Below, one piece after another: positions 48,576 to 56,677 of a stretch of DNA of 64,000 nucleotides (positions are counted from its first letter, which is position 1; each line of letters starts with the position of its first letter). Under the pieces are notes generated by a model. The model was not told where the DNA came from. It was given only the letters and a program-made list of their open reading frames with translations, and searched no databases. A program made the translations under genes and the position numbers. The DNA lies in the NCBI GenBank assembly GCA_029782215.1, contig JAKOVD010000204.1, forward strand, positions 1-64,000. The letters run 5' to 3'. The stretch comes from Chloroflexota bacterium (GTDB lineage Bacteria > Chloroflexota > Anaerolineae > J102).

Positions 48576-50795
48576 ATGGCAGATCGCTCTTGCACTGCAG
48601 AACAGCTCCAGACCGCTTTCCTCAACGCCGTCCGTGCTAGAGAATTGGAACGCTGCGCGGAGGTCCTGGACGAGCTGGCCGAGCTGGCTGTGCAGGAACC
48701 CGGTCTGGCGCCGTGGGTGCGCTATTTCGAAGGCATTCTGGCCAACGAACGCGACCATGACTGGGCCGCCGCTGAACGCATCTTCCTGGGCGTCCTGGCT
48801 GACGGCGCCGGCATCGAGCTGGGGCTGCACGCCCGGCTGCTGCTGGCCCTGGCCCTGACCTATCGGCGTGAGGGCAGGCTGCAGGAGTGCATCGCCATGT
48901 GCGAGCGTAGTCTGCCTGTCTATGCCGCCCTCGACGATGCGGTCGGCCAGGCCAAGGCTCTCAAGCAGATCGTCATCGCCTGCACGGCCGGTTATGACCA
49001 GTCCGTCTTTGGCGGTGACATTGTGCCGCAGGCGCTGGCCTACTGCCGGCGGGCCCTGGCGCTGCTTGAGAACCAGCCGCCAGCCACCGAGATTACCTGG
49101 CTGCAGGGCACGCTCTGGTGTGAGATCGGCGCCCTGCACCGGATCAAGCAGGAATGGAACGACGCCATCGCCGCCTATCAGCGCTACATGGCCATGAGCC
49201 AGGAGCTGCACTACCCGTTCGACGAAGGTCTGGCTGCCGGCAACCTTGGTGAGGTCTACCTTCAGCTTGGACCGGAGCGTTGGCCGGAAGCGCTGACAGC
49301 GTTCGAGAAGGCCCGACAGGTAGCCCACTCTTTTGATGTCCCCAGCCACGAGCTGGAGGCGCTGGCCAATCTTGCCTACCTTCATCAGCGGCTTGGCGAC
49401 CTCGAGGGCGCTCTTGCCTGCCTCGTCGAGGCGGCGGCGCTCGTCAGCACGCTGCGCGCCGGGATGTCGTCAGACCTGGCGCGGGCGGGCTTCATCGCCA
49501 CGGTGACGGAAACCCTGGCCAATGCCGTGCTGGCGGCGCTGGCCGTCGGGCGGTCCGACCTGGCCTTCGACCTGGGCGAACAGGCGCGGGCCCGCAGCTT
49601 GCTGGACATGGTGACCGCCGAGCCTGCCGGCATGGACGCTTGGGCGGCCGCGGAGACGCTGTCGCTGGCCCAGGTGCAGCAGACGCTTGCCCCCGGCGAC
49701 GTACTCTTCAGCTATTTCACCACCGGCCTGCAGGAGACACCCGACGCCGGCGGTGACGCCGTGCGCAGTTCCGCCCGCCATCGCTTCCCGCCGCCGGCCA
49801 CCCTCCTCTTCGCCGTCACCTGTGAGGGGATCCGGGTGGTCGACACCGGGGTGAACCCCAACGACCTCCTGCCGCGCCGCCTCAAGAGCGCCGCCGAGCG
49901 GCACTTCCTGCGGCCGGTCCTGCTGCGCACACTTTACGACCGTCTTGTCGCACCCGCGGCTCCCCTGCTCGCGGACAGGTCCCGGCTGTTCCTGGCGCCG
50001 CACGGCCCACTCCATTATGTTCCTTTCCCAGCGCTGACGGACCCGGCCGGTGTGCCTCTGCTGTGGAAAGAAGGGCCGGAAGTGGTGTTCGGGCCCAGTG
50101 CGAGCGTGCTGCTGCGACCGCGCGCGGAACCCCTGTGCGGCGTCCTGCCTGCCGGGGACGATTCCCGTCCCTGCCTGGCCGTGGGCTCTAACGGCGACAA
50201 GCCGCACCCTCTACGTTTCGCCGAAGAGGAAGCGCAGGCGATTGCCGCGCTTCTCGAGGGCGACGCCGTGACCGGGCCGCAAGCCACGCGGGAGGCGCTT
50301 CTCCGGCTGGCCCCCACGGCAGCGATCCTGCACTTTTCCTGCCACGGTGAGTTTGACCCGCACGATCCGATGGCGTCTCGGCTGCACCTGGCCGGGGGCG
50401 AGACGCTCACCGCTCACGAGACGCTGCAGCTCCTTCGTCTGCGCTGCCGTCTGGTGACGCTCAGCGCCTGCGAGTCGGGACTCAGCCTCGTCCAGCGCGG
50501 CGACGAGCTATTCGGCCTCATCCGTGCCTTCATGGGCGCCGGCGCCTCCGCCGTCGTGGCCAGCCTCTGGCGTGTGGACGAACGTTCGACGCGTATTCTG
50601 ATGGAAAGGTTCTACAGCGAAATTGCCCAGGGGTGCACTTTCGCCCAGGCCCTGAAGCGGGCCCAGATCTACCTCCGCGGCATGACCCGCGAGGAAGCCG
50701 TCAAACACCTGGGGGGCGGGGATGTGGGCGCCGGGGAACGGCCTTTTGCCGATCCCTTCTACTGGGCAGCCTTCATCCTGGCCGGCGCCGGCTAG
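48576..50795 (+). CDS. TPR-CHAT caspase-like protease
   Basis: This 739-residue protein has an N-terminal array of tetratricopeptide repeats (about residues 5-400) and a C-terminal CHAT domain (about 430-735). The caspase-type dyad is His590 in ILHFSCHGEFD and Cys632 in LVTLSACESGLS. Both match separase/caspase-family CHAT peptidases. Downstream, FMGAGASAVVASLWRVDE is the conserved CHAT tail. The ATG at 48576 is the first one giving TPR-like sequence. Such proteins cut partner proteins in signalling and in phage-defence systems (for example Craspase-associated TPR-CHAT), but no CRISPR or gRAMP is present here. The neighbours do not reveal the target. Confidence 0.88.
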   Translation: MADRSCTAEQLQTAFLNAVRARELERCAEVLDELAELAVQEPGLAPWVRYFEGILANERDHDWAAAERIFLGVLADGAGIELGLHARLLLALALTYRREGRLQECIAMCERSLPVYAALDDAVGQAKALKQIVIACTAGYDQSVFGGDIVPQALAYCRRALALLENQPPATEITWLQGTLWCEIGALHRIKQEWNDAIAAYQRYMAMSQELHYPFDEGLAAGNLGEVYLQLGPERWPEALTAFEKARQVAHSFDVPSHELEALANLAYLHQRLGDLEGALACLVEAAALVSTLRAGMSSDLARAGFIATVTETLANAVLAALAVGRSDLAFDLGEQARARSLLDMVTAEPAGMDAWAAAETLSLAQVQQTLAPGDVLFSYFTTGLQETPDAGGDAVRSSARHRFPPPATLLFAVTCEGIRVVDTGVNPNDLLPRRLKSAAERHFLRPVLLRTLYDRLVAPAAPLLADRSRLFLAPHGPLHYVPFPALTDPAGVPLLWKEGPEVVFGPSASVLLRPRAEPLCGVLPAGDDSRPCLAVGSNGDKPHPLRFAEEEAQAIAALLEGDAVTGPQATREALLRLAPTAAILHFSCHGEFDPHDPMASRLHLAGGETLTAHETLQLLRLRCRLVTLSACESGLSLVQRGDELFGLIRAFMGAGASAVVASLWRVDERSTRILMERFYSEIAQGCTFAQALKRAQIYLRGMTREEAVKHLGGGDVGAGERPFADPFYWAAFILAGAG

Positions 50796-50898
50796 AAAGA
50801 CAGGCCCGGCGGCAGAGGACGCTGCGGCTTGTCATTCGCGCTCGCGTACACTGGAAGCGCGGGGTCGCCCTTGCGGACGCGGTCATACTGCTTGCGGC

Positions 50899-51459
50899 TC
50901 ACCTGCTGGCGTGAAAGAGATCTGAACGCCGGCGATACACCCTGACCAGGTAGTAGGGACCCGGCTCGTAGGTTCCATCACGGCTGATGGCCTGCATGGC
51001 CTGCAGCGCGGCTTTGCCATCTTCGATCAGACAGTACCGGTTAGCAGCAAACCGCTGCGCGCCATCGTTGCACGACAGGGGTGAATGCTCGAAGAACGCG
51101 CCGTCCGACCTCGAAACGATATCGTAGCCCAGCAGCTCGTAGTCCTCTGGTATCCCGTCAGCCTGGCTCTGCACCGGCAGCGGCTCGAGGAAGTCGCCAT
51201 CACACCTGTATGGCGCCAACTCATAGGCATACAGATCGTAGCCCGTCCCCTCGTTGGGGATGATGCGCCGCGCCAGCCCTTCCGTGTCAAACAAGCCCCA
51301 TTCATTGTGCACCCAGTGCTCGATCCAGCCGGGAGGGCCGGGCGAGATGCACTCGCTGACACTGCAGATTTCGTCTACCTGGGCATCGCTCACCACACTC
51401 GCGCCCAGACGTGTGATCTTGGGGAAGAAACCGATGGGAGTTGCGGCTAAAGGGTGCAC
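50899..51459 (-). CDS. Hypothetical protein in sigma/anti-sigma operon
   Basis: I do not recognise this 186-residue soluble protein. It starts at GTG 51459, four bases after the anti-sigma stop, so it belongs to the same transcript as the sigma factor. It is rich in Tyr/Asp/Glu, with segments WIEHWVHNEWGLFDTE, YDLYAYELAPYRCDG and EDYELLGYDIVSRS, and a C-terminal YYLVRVYRRR strand. It has no signal peptide or membrane helix. The five Cys residues are not arranged as an obvious metal site. Confidence 0.6.
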   Translation of the reverse strand: MHPLAATPIGFFPKITRLGASVVSDAQVDEICSVSECISPGPPGWIEHWVHNEWGLFDTEGLARRIIPNEGTGYDLYAYELAPYRCDGDFLEPLPVQSQADGIPEDYELLGYDIVSRSDGAFFEHSPLSCNDGAQRFAANRYCLIEDGKAALQAMQAISRDGTYEPGPYYLVRVYRRRSDLFHASR

Positions 51460-51463
51460 AGGC

Positions 51464-52174
51464 CTACGAGCTCTTGTCTATCTCGAATCGCAAAACACGC
51501 AAGTCATCGGCAGGGATGTGATCGAAGACAATCTTGCCAAAGGCATCCGTCTCGCCGGCCGCCATGACCTCCCCATCGCCGCGGCGCAGGGCCACCTTGA
51601 TGCCCGACAGATGGGGCCAGCCGCCCCGGCTCGGTACGTCCACCTCCACCTCAACATCGTATTGGTCCGGATGTGATGGCGCTGGCTCGGCCCCGATGCG
51701 GACCTCCAGGTCGTCGACCTGACCTGTCACGGCCAGCTCCAGCGGCGCCGGCCTGCCGTCCTTGAGGTAGCCCGGCTGCAGAGCGGGCGGCTGCAAGGCC
51801 TGCAGCAGATCGGACGAGAACTGGATGATCAGGCGGCCCAGATCGTCCAGGCGCCACGGCCTGGAGGCGAGCGGTTCGGGCAGGGAGCGGGGGACCGGCA
51901 GATAGCCGAAATCGAAGCTGGTCGCCGGCGGCGCCACCAGGCGCCCGGCGGCATCCAGGGCCAGCAGCTCGACCAGCTCTCGGTGCGCCTGCCTGCACGT
52001 CTCGCACCCGCTCATGTGGCCGGCAGCGTCAGGAAAACGGGCGGCCGCATCCTCGCCCGCCAGCTCGGCGTCGACGAAGGCCGCGATCTGCGCCTGGCAG
52101 GCTGCACATTGGGGTGTGGGCAGCGGGTCTTCGCCTAAGAGCGCACGCAGGATGTTGGCGGCGGGAGGCATCAT
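51464..52174 (-). CDS. Anti-sigma factor-like protein with zinc-finger domain
   Basis: This 236-residue protein has an N-terminal ZAS-like zinc-binding module: CAACQAQIAAFVDAEL with one Cys pair, then HMSGCETC with His/Cys ligands (HxxxCxxC), typical of zf-HC2 anti-sigma factors that bind an ECF sigma factor. No membrane helix follows. Instead there is a C-terminal beta-rich region (ELAVTGQVDDLEVRIG, VEVEVDVPS, AAGETDAFGKIVFDHIP) that resembles a carboxypeptidase-regulatory or Ig-like fold. It probably senses a cytoplasmic signal. It lies 76 bases downstream of the sigma gene. The start codon is uncertain among three Met/Val codons. Confidence 0.8.
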   Translation of the reverse strand: MMPPAANILRALLGEDPLPTPQCAACQAQIAAFVDAELAGEDAAARFPDAAGHMSGCETCRQAHRELVELLALDAAGRLVAPPATSFDFGYLPVPRSLPEPLASRPWRLDDLGRLIIQFSSDLLQALQPPALQPGYLKDGRPAPLELAVTGQVDDLEVRIGAEPAPSHPDQYDVEVEVDVPSRGGWPHLSGIKVALRRGDGEVMAAGETDAFGKIVFDHIPADDLRVLRFEIDKSS

Positions 52175-52249
52175 GATGGCACGCAGCACAGGTTCATGTG
52201 ACAGAAGATGCGAAAGCGGTGGCCTTTCTGTCGGTTCACGCGTACGATC

Positions 52250-52930
52250 CTAATCAAAGACCGCCAGCGCGGTGTGGTCCAGCCCGGAACGCTCCAGGCA
52301 TTGGCGAAGCTGGCGCTTTGCCCTCTGAACGATGAGGTAGACGGCGTTGGCGGTCGTATCGAGGGCGTGGGCAACCCGGTCGGCGCTGACGCCCGCACCC
52401 AGGCAGTTGAGCACGACCAGCCGGTAGCGGTCCGACAGCCTGGTCAGGCAGGCGTGCAGGAGGTCCCGCACCTGCTGCTGCTGCGCCTGCTGCGATGGAT
52501 CGGCGGCGCTTGCGTCCTCCAGTTCTGCGACAAGCTCGCGGCCGTCCCCCTCCTCGTCACCGGCATCGCCATCCGGCAGACGGCCTCGGCGCACCCAGTA
52601 GGACTTCCGCAGCTCCTGAGCCGCCTGATTGCGCACCACCTGCGCCGCCCAGGACGTAAACTTGCCATCCTCTCGGTAGGACATGAGCAGGGCGAAGCCG
52701 TCCCGCGCCAGTCGCTCCAACGTCTCCTGCACCATGTCCTGCGCCAGGGCCGCCAGGTCTTCGGGCGCCAGGTCTTCCAGGGCTGCGAGGTCGCCCTGCC
52801 GCAGGCGCAGGTAGTTGTAGGCCACGACATAGAGGTAGGAAGCCAGGTCCTGGTGGGCCTGCCTCTGGTTCTGATGGCCTGCCTGGCCGGTCAATTCCCT
52901 GACCCAGGCCTGGTTGCTGCGTTGTGCCAT
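52250..52930 (-). CDS. ECF-type RNA polymerase sigma factor
   Basis: This 226-residue protein of the sigma-70/ECF class has a region 2 with VAYNYLRLRQGDLAALEDLAPEDLAALAQDMVQETLERL and FTSWAAQVVRNQAAQELRK (core and -10 contacts). A charged spacer follows, and region 4 reads ACLTRLSDRYRLVVLNCLGAGVSADRVAHALDTTANAVYLIVQRAKRQLRQCL, a helix-turn-helix for -35 recognition. The ATG at 52930 has an AGAGGG site. It is the first gene of a three-gene operon with an anti-sigma partner and is divergent from the SH3-protein gene. Confidence 0.9.
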   Translation of the reverse strand: MAQRSNQAWVRELTGQAGHQNQRQAHQDLASYLYVVAYNYLRLRQGDLAALEDLAPEDLAALAQDMVQETLERLARDGFALLMSYREDGKFTSWAAQVVRNQAAQELRKSYWVRRGRLPDGDAGDEEGDGRELVAELEDASAADPSQQAQQQQVRDLLHACLTRLSDRYRLVVLNCLGAGVSADRVAHALDTTANAVYLIVQRAKRQLRQCLERSGLDHTALAVFD

Positions 52931-53179
52931 TTGCCCTCTGGCGAAGTGGAAGCGGAGAGCGGGTTCCCTATCGCGGGATGGGACAACTATAGCACAAGTG
53001 ACCGCGCGGGCAAACTGCCCGGCGCTGGACGGACATCGTTCCAGGTTTTGCGCGACGCAGACCTCACAGTGTGACAGATTCGGCCGGGGGTTGGCATCTC
53101 TTTCCACACGCCGCTGCAAGGGCGCCTGCGTCCCACACCGCTCCCCTTCGTCCCACACACACGAGTCGAGGTCACGCCG

Positions 53180-54349
53180 ATGTTCACCTTCCATCTTCCC
53201 GCTTCCCTCCACTTCCCCCGCCGCAAGACCGTCAAGGCCGTCCTGGCCGTGCTTGCGGCTGGCATCGTCGCCTTCCTGCTCCTCCGCCCCGGCTCAGCCT
53301 ATGCAGCGCCCGCCTGCACCTTGCCGCCCCGCCTGCACCAGGGCGATGCCGTGACCGTCCTTGACAGCCGCCCGAATGCCCTGCGCCAGGGGGCCGGATT
53401 GGGCTATGCCAAGATGAACGTCAGCCTCGAACGCGGCGTTGTCTGGTACGTCATGGGCGGTCCCGTCTGCGCTGACGGCATGAACTGGTACTATGTGGGC
53501 GCCGATGATGTCGCCGGCTGGACCAGCGAAGGAACGCCGTCGGAGGGCTACTACCTCGGCAAGACCACCGCCCGGCCCCAGGAAGGCGGCTCGGCCGCTG
53601 GCGCCTGCCGCTCCCGGCAGCTTGCCCTCTTCGACGAGGTCACGGTCATCGCCGGTGGTCGCCAGCACATCCGCAGCCTGCCGCGCCGGAACGCCCCCCA
53701 CACTGATTGGTTCAAGCCGGGCCAGATTCTGACCCTGTCCAAGGGACCGCGCTGCGCCGACGGCTGGGTCTGGTGGCAGGTGGCCAACGCCATGGGCCGG
53801 CCCCTGGGCTGGACCGCCGAAGGCGACGGCAGGACCGTGTGGCTGGGTCGCAGCAGCGCAGCCACCGGCGCCTCGTCCGGCGGGTCGGCGCAACCCCTGT
53901 TCACCGGCGAGTACCAGGCAACCACCCCCGGCGACTACAGGGTCACGGTCAGCCCCGACCGGCAGGCCGCGACCGTGGTCTTCAGCGGGCTGGAAGCTGC
54001 CACCCCGATCTGGGGTCTCCCCGCCGGGGCGCAGCTGCACCTGAGTCTGCCCACTGCGGCTGTGAATGGCAGTGCGGTCGTCAAGGCCGAGTTCGCCCTG
54101 AAGCTGTTCTGCGAGAAGGGCGGTCAGGCCTCGCTGACCGGCACCCTCAACGGTAAGGCCATCAATGTCGCCTGCCCGGACAGCCGGCGCACACCGACCG
54201 ACCGGTCCGGCCCGCTGACCTTTTCAGCCCCCCTGCGCCCCGGAACGCCGGTGACCGTCGACGTCACCCTGAAGGCCTGGAGCCAGACGCCCGCAGGCAA
54301 TGCCGACCTCGGCGTTGACCTCATCGACCTCAGCCTGGCCCCGCGCTAG
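53180..54349 (+). CDS. Secreted bacterial SH3-domain protein
   Basis: The 389-residue protein has a signal peptide (residues 16-43, hydrophobic stretch then AYAAPAC). Two SH3b-like modules follow: residues 50-125 (GDAVTVLDSRPNALRQGAG, CADGMNWYYVGADDVAGWTSEG) and 145-220 (FDEVTVIAGGRQHIRSLPRRN, CADGWVWWQV, GWTAEGDG). The paired Cys and the repeated CADGxxW motif are characteristic. The C-terminal region (about 240-389) is a beta-sandwich with a Cys pair. Such proteins bind peptidoglycan or other surface polymers. It is divergent from the sigma gene and may be under its control. Confidence 0.85.
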   Translation: MFTFHLPASLHFPRRKTVKAVLAVLAAGIVAFLLLRPGSAYAAPACTLPPRLHQGDAVTVLDSRPNALRQGAGLGYAKMNVSLERGVVWYVMGGPVCADGMNWYYVGADDVAGWTSEGTPSEGYYLGKTTARPQEGGSAAGACRSRQLALFDEVTVIAGGRQHIRSLPRRNAPHTDWFKPGQILTLSKGPRCADGWVWWQVANAMGRPLGWTAEGDGRTVWLGRSSAATGASSGGSAQPLFTGEYQATTPGDYRVTVSPDRQAATVVFSGLEAATPIWGLPAGAQLHLSLPTAAVNGSAVVKAEFALKLFCEKGGQASLTGTLNGKAINVACPDSRRTPTDRSGPLTFSAPLRPGTPVTVDVTLKAWSQTPAGNADLGVDLIDLSLAPR

Positions 54350-54364
54350 CAGCACCCATTCACG

Positions 54365-54440
54365 TGGCAACGACTTCGGTCGTTCACAACCCGTAGTGAC
54401 GCCTTCAGTCGTTCCTTGTTCCAGGGGCGACTGAAGGCGC
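54365..54440. repeat. Interspersed hairpin repeat (GAACGACTGAAGTCGTT-type)
   Basis: AACGAC-TTCG-GTCGTT (54369-54384) is a perfect hairpin with a UUCG-type loop. It is followed by a 12-bp perfect inverted repeat CGCCTTCAGTCG (54400-54411) / CGACTGAAGGCG (54428-54439). The sequence resembles short repeats widespread in Chloroflexota intergenic regions. It lies just after the SH3-protein gene and could also act as a transcription barrier for it. Confidence 0.65.
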
Positions 54441-54501
54441 GTCTGCGCTTGGCGCGTCCCCCGTGAACGATGCCAGGAGTCCTTCTCAAAGCTCATCGCA
54501 G

Positions 54502-54636
54502 TCATCCGCCACCCAGATCCTGCCCCTCCACGCACCGGCCTCCCAGCTCCCGCAGGCTCGTATCGGCGTCGGTGGGAACCAGCCTGGCCACCGGCTTGCC
54601 CGCTTTGCCGATGATGACCTCTTCGCCCTTATGACC
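54502..54636 (-). pseudogene. C-terminal remnant of Phd/YefM-type antitoxin
   Basis: The minus-strand frame reads GEEVIIGKAGKPVARLVPTD followed by LRELGGRCVEGQDLGGG and a stop at 54502. GKPVARLVP is the hallmark of Phd/YefM antitoxins. The DNA-binding N-terminus is missing, because the preceding sequence belongs to the end of the helicase gene. No toxin gene follows. Confidence 0.6.
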
Positions 54637-56674
54637 GCCGTTCCAGTTCCGGCGGCGGGGAACCGGTGTAGGTGATGACCAGTCGCTGCCCGGCCCGCGT
54701 CATCGCCATGTAGAGCTTGCGCGTGTGGTCGCGCATCAGGTCCACCCGCTCGTCATCGGCGATGCGCAGGCTCTGCTCCTGCTCAACCATCTCGCTGATG
54801 CCGGCCAGGAACACGATCGGGCTCTCCAGCCCCGTTGAGGCGTCCAGGGTGCAGACCCGCACGCAGCCGGGCTGCGGCCCCTGCTTGGCGTCCACGGCCG
54901 CGCCAGGGCCCAACGCCGCATTGAGGCGGGTCAACAGGCTCTCGACGCCCTGCCAGTGGGCATGAATGACCAGGATGTGGCCACGGGGCACGCCCCTGTG
55001 GGCCAGGGCCTTGATCTCATTGACCACCCGGCTGACCTCATCCTGGCGGGCGCTGAGCATGATCACCTGCGGCACGAGGCCGGCCGGCATGTGCAGCAGA
55101 TCGGGCGCCACTGCATCCTCATCGTCCTCGGGCAGCCGGTCGCGGTAGAACTGCGTGGCGAAGTCGAGGATCTCTCGCGTCGTGCGATAGGACCTGCTCA
55201 GCCGCAAGGAGCGGTTGCGCACCTCCAGCCCGCTGGCCAGCCACGATTGCCCGCGCTTCAAGAAGCCCTGCGAGGGGTCGGCGGCGAGGAACAGCTGGCC
55301 GCTGCCCGGCTTGAGCATGCGCTTGACGATGTCAAACCAGATCGGGGCGAAGAACTGGGCCTCGTCGATCAAGATGGCGTCGTACACGCCTCCTGCCAGG
55401 TGGCCCTCGTCCAGCAGCCGCCAGATGTGCCGGGGCACGCTGCCCCAATCCAGCAGCCCCTCGGCCCGCAGCTCCGCCTCATACGCCAGCATGGCTTCGA
55501 ACACGCGCTCGCCGTGCGCCGGCGACAGCCGGTGGTCACGGCGCTTCCCCACGAGCTCGACGTACTCAGACCGGGTGCGGATGGGGCGATCCTTGAACCA
55601 GTCGATCTCGTCGCGGAACTGGGAAGCCGAGAGGGGCGCACGGCCGCCGTGCTCGAACCAAATCCGCTCGACCAGGGTCTCGCGCTGGGGTACGCCCATC
55701 GGGCTGACCCAGGGCTTCCCCTGCCAATGGTGCCGGCACCAGCCCAGGAAGGTGGCGATCCAGGGCAGCCCCTCCGTTTCCCCGCTCAGCCTCCGGTAGC
55801 GGTGGCGCAGGTCCAGGGCCAGGGGCTTATTGTGGGTGAGGATCAGGACCTTGCTCTCAGGGTAGAGCTGCCGCAGCAGGTGGGCGCGGTACACGATCAG
55901 GAGCGACTTGCCGCTGCCGGCCACGCCGTTCACCAGCCGGAGCCGGTAGTCGCCCTCGGGCGCCTCCTCCGGCGGCTGCAGATCGATCTTGAGCGCCCAT
56001 TCCTGGTCGTAGTCGAACAGGTAGTCGGTCAGCCCAGCCTCGGTGTGGCGGGCGATCGGCTGCCGCGCCTCAGGCGAACGGGCGGGAGCTTGCCGCACCG
56101 TGAATTCTGCGGGGATGACGCTCTCCGGCGAAAAGGTCCGCCGCAGACGGCCGAGCATGTCCTCCGACAGCGCCGGGCCCCACTGCGCCTCCAGCCACGA
56201 CTCGAACGGCGCGGGCGCCAGGTCCTCCCTGGCCGCCCATCGCAGCCCCGGCGGCAAAGAACGGGCGACGGCGCGAAGCTGGCGGCGCTCCACGTTGGGG
56301 AAGAGGAGGACCGCCGGCAGCTCCACCGCGGCCTCATCGCCGCCGGCCTCGTTGAGACGGGCAAGTAAGCGATCCACCGCCGACTTCTCCCAAGCGGCAA
56401 AACCGGCAGCCGGCGCCTTGCTGCCGAGCAGGCCTTGGAAAAGGTTGGGCTGCTGCGCCTCCTGCACCGTCTGCGGCGTCGCCGCTGAGACCTTGAGCAG
56501 GAGCGCCGCACGGTCTTCGCGCACGAGCAGGAAGTCCGGGGCGTCCTCGGGTGCGGCCAGCAGGCTGTGCCAGACGGTGTAGCGCTCGTCGGGAAGCTGC
56601 TTGAGCAGGCGGAAGACGCGCGCCACTTCCGGCGATGTCGTCCCCACAAGGGCGTTGGGCAGCATACGCGCCAT
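54629..56674 (-). CDS. UvrD/DUF2075-like SF1 helicase with N-terminal extra domain
   Basis: This is a 681-residue SF1 helicase-type ATPase. The first 200 residues do not show a clear enzyme motif, though the layout (LLVREDRAALLLKVSA) is like a degenerate nuclease-related domain. The helicase part begins with the Walker A GVAGSGKS (about 250-258) and continues with ILTHNKPLALDLRHR, Walker B AILIDEAQFF (about 433), SRSYRTTREI, TLDASTGLESPIVFLAG and the final motif YMAMTRAGQRLVITYTG. It starts three bases after the DNA2-like helicase gene, so the two are cotranscribed and probably form one system. A repair or defence role is inferred. Confidence 0.87.
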   Translation of the reverse strand: MARMLPNALVGTTSPEVARVFRLLKQLPDERYTVWHSLLAAPEDAPDFLLVREDRAALLLKVSAATPQTVQEAQQPNLFQGLLGSKAPAAGFAAWEKSAVDRLLARLNEAGGDEAAVELPAVLLFPNVERRQLRAVARSLPPGLRWAAREDLAPAPFESWLEAQWGPALSEDMLGRLRRTFSPESVIPAEFTVRQAPARSPEARQPIARHTEAGLTDYLFDYDQEWALKIDLQPPEEAPEGDYRLRLVNGVAGSGKSLLIVYRAHLLRQLYPESKVLILTHNKPLALDLRHRYRRLSGETEGLPWIATFLGWCRHHWQGKPWVSPMGVPQRETLVERIWFEHGGRAPLSASQFRDEIDWFKDRPIRTRSEYVELVGKRRDHRLSPAHGERVFEAMLAYEAELRAEGLLDWGSVPRHIWRLLDEGHLAGGVYDAILIDEAQFFAPIWFDIVKRMLKPGSGQLFLAADPSQGFLKRGQSWLASGLEVRNRSLRLSRSYRTTREILDFATQFYRDRLPEDDEDAVAPDLLHMPAGLVPQVIMLSARQDEVSRVVNEIKALAHRGVPRGHILVIHAHWQGVESLLTRLNAALGPGAAVDAKQGPQPGCVRVCTLDASTGLESPIVFLAGISEMVEQEQSLRIADDERVDLMRDHTRKLYMAMTRAGQRLVITYTGSPPPELERRS

Positions 56675-56677
56675 CGC

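Noticed and set aside
48576..50795. CHAT-TPR gene as part of a type III-E/Craspase CRISPR system
   Set aside because: No gRAMP, Cas gene or CRISPR array is present in the window, so only a general CHAT protease call is justified.
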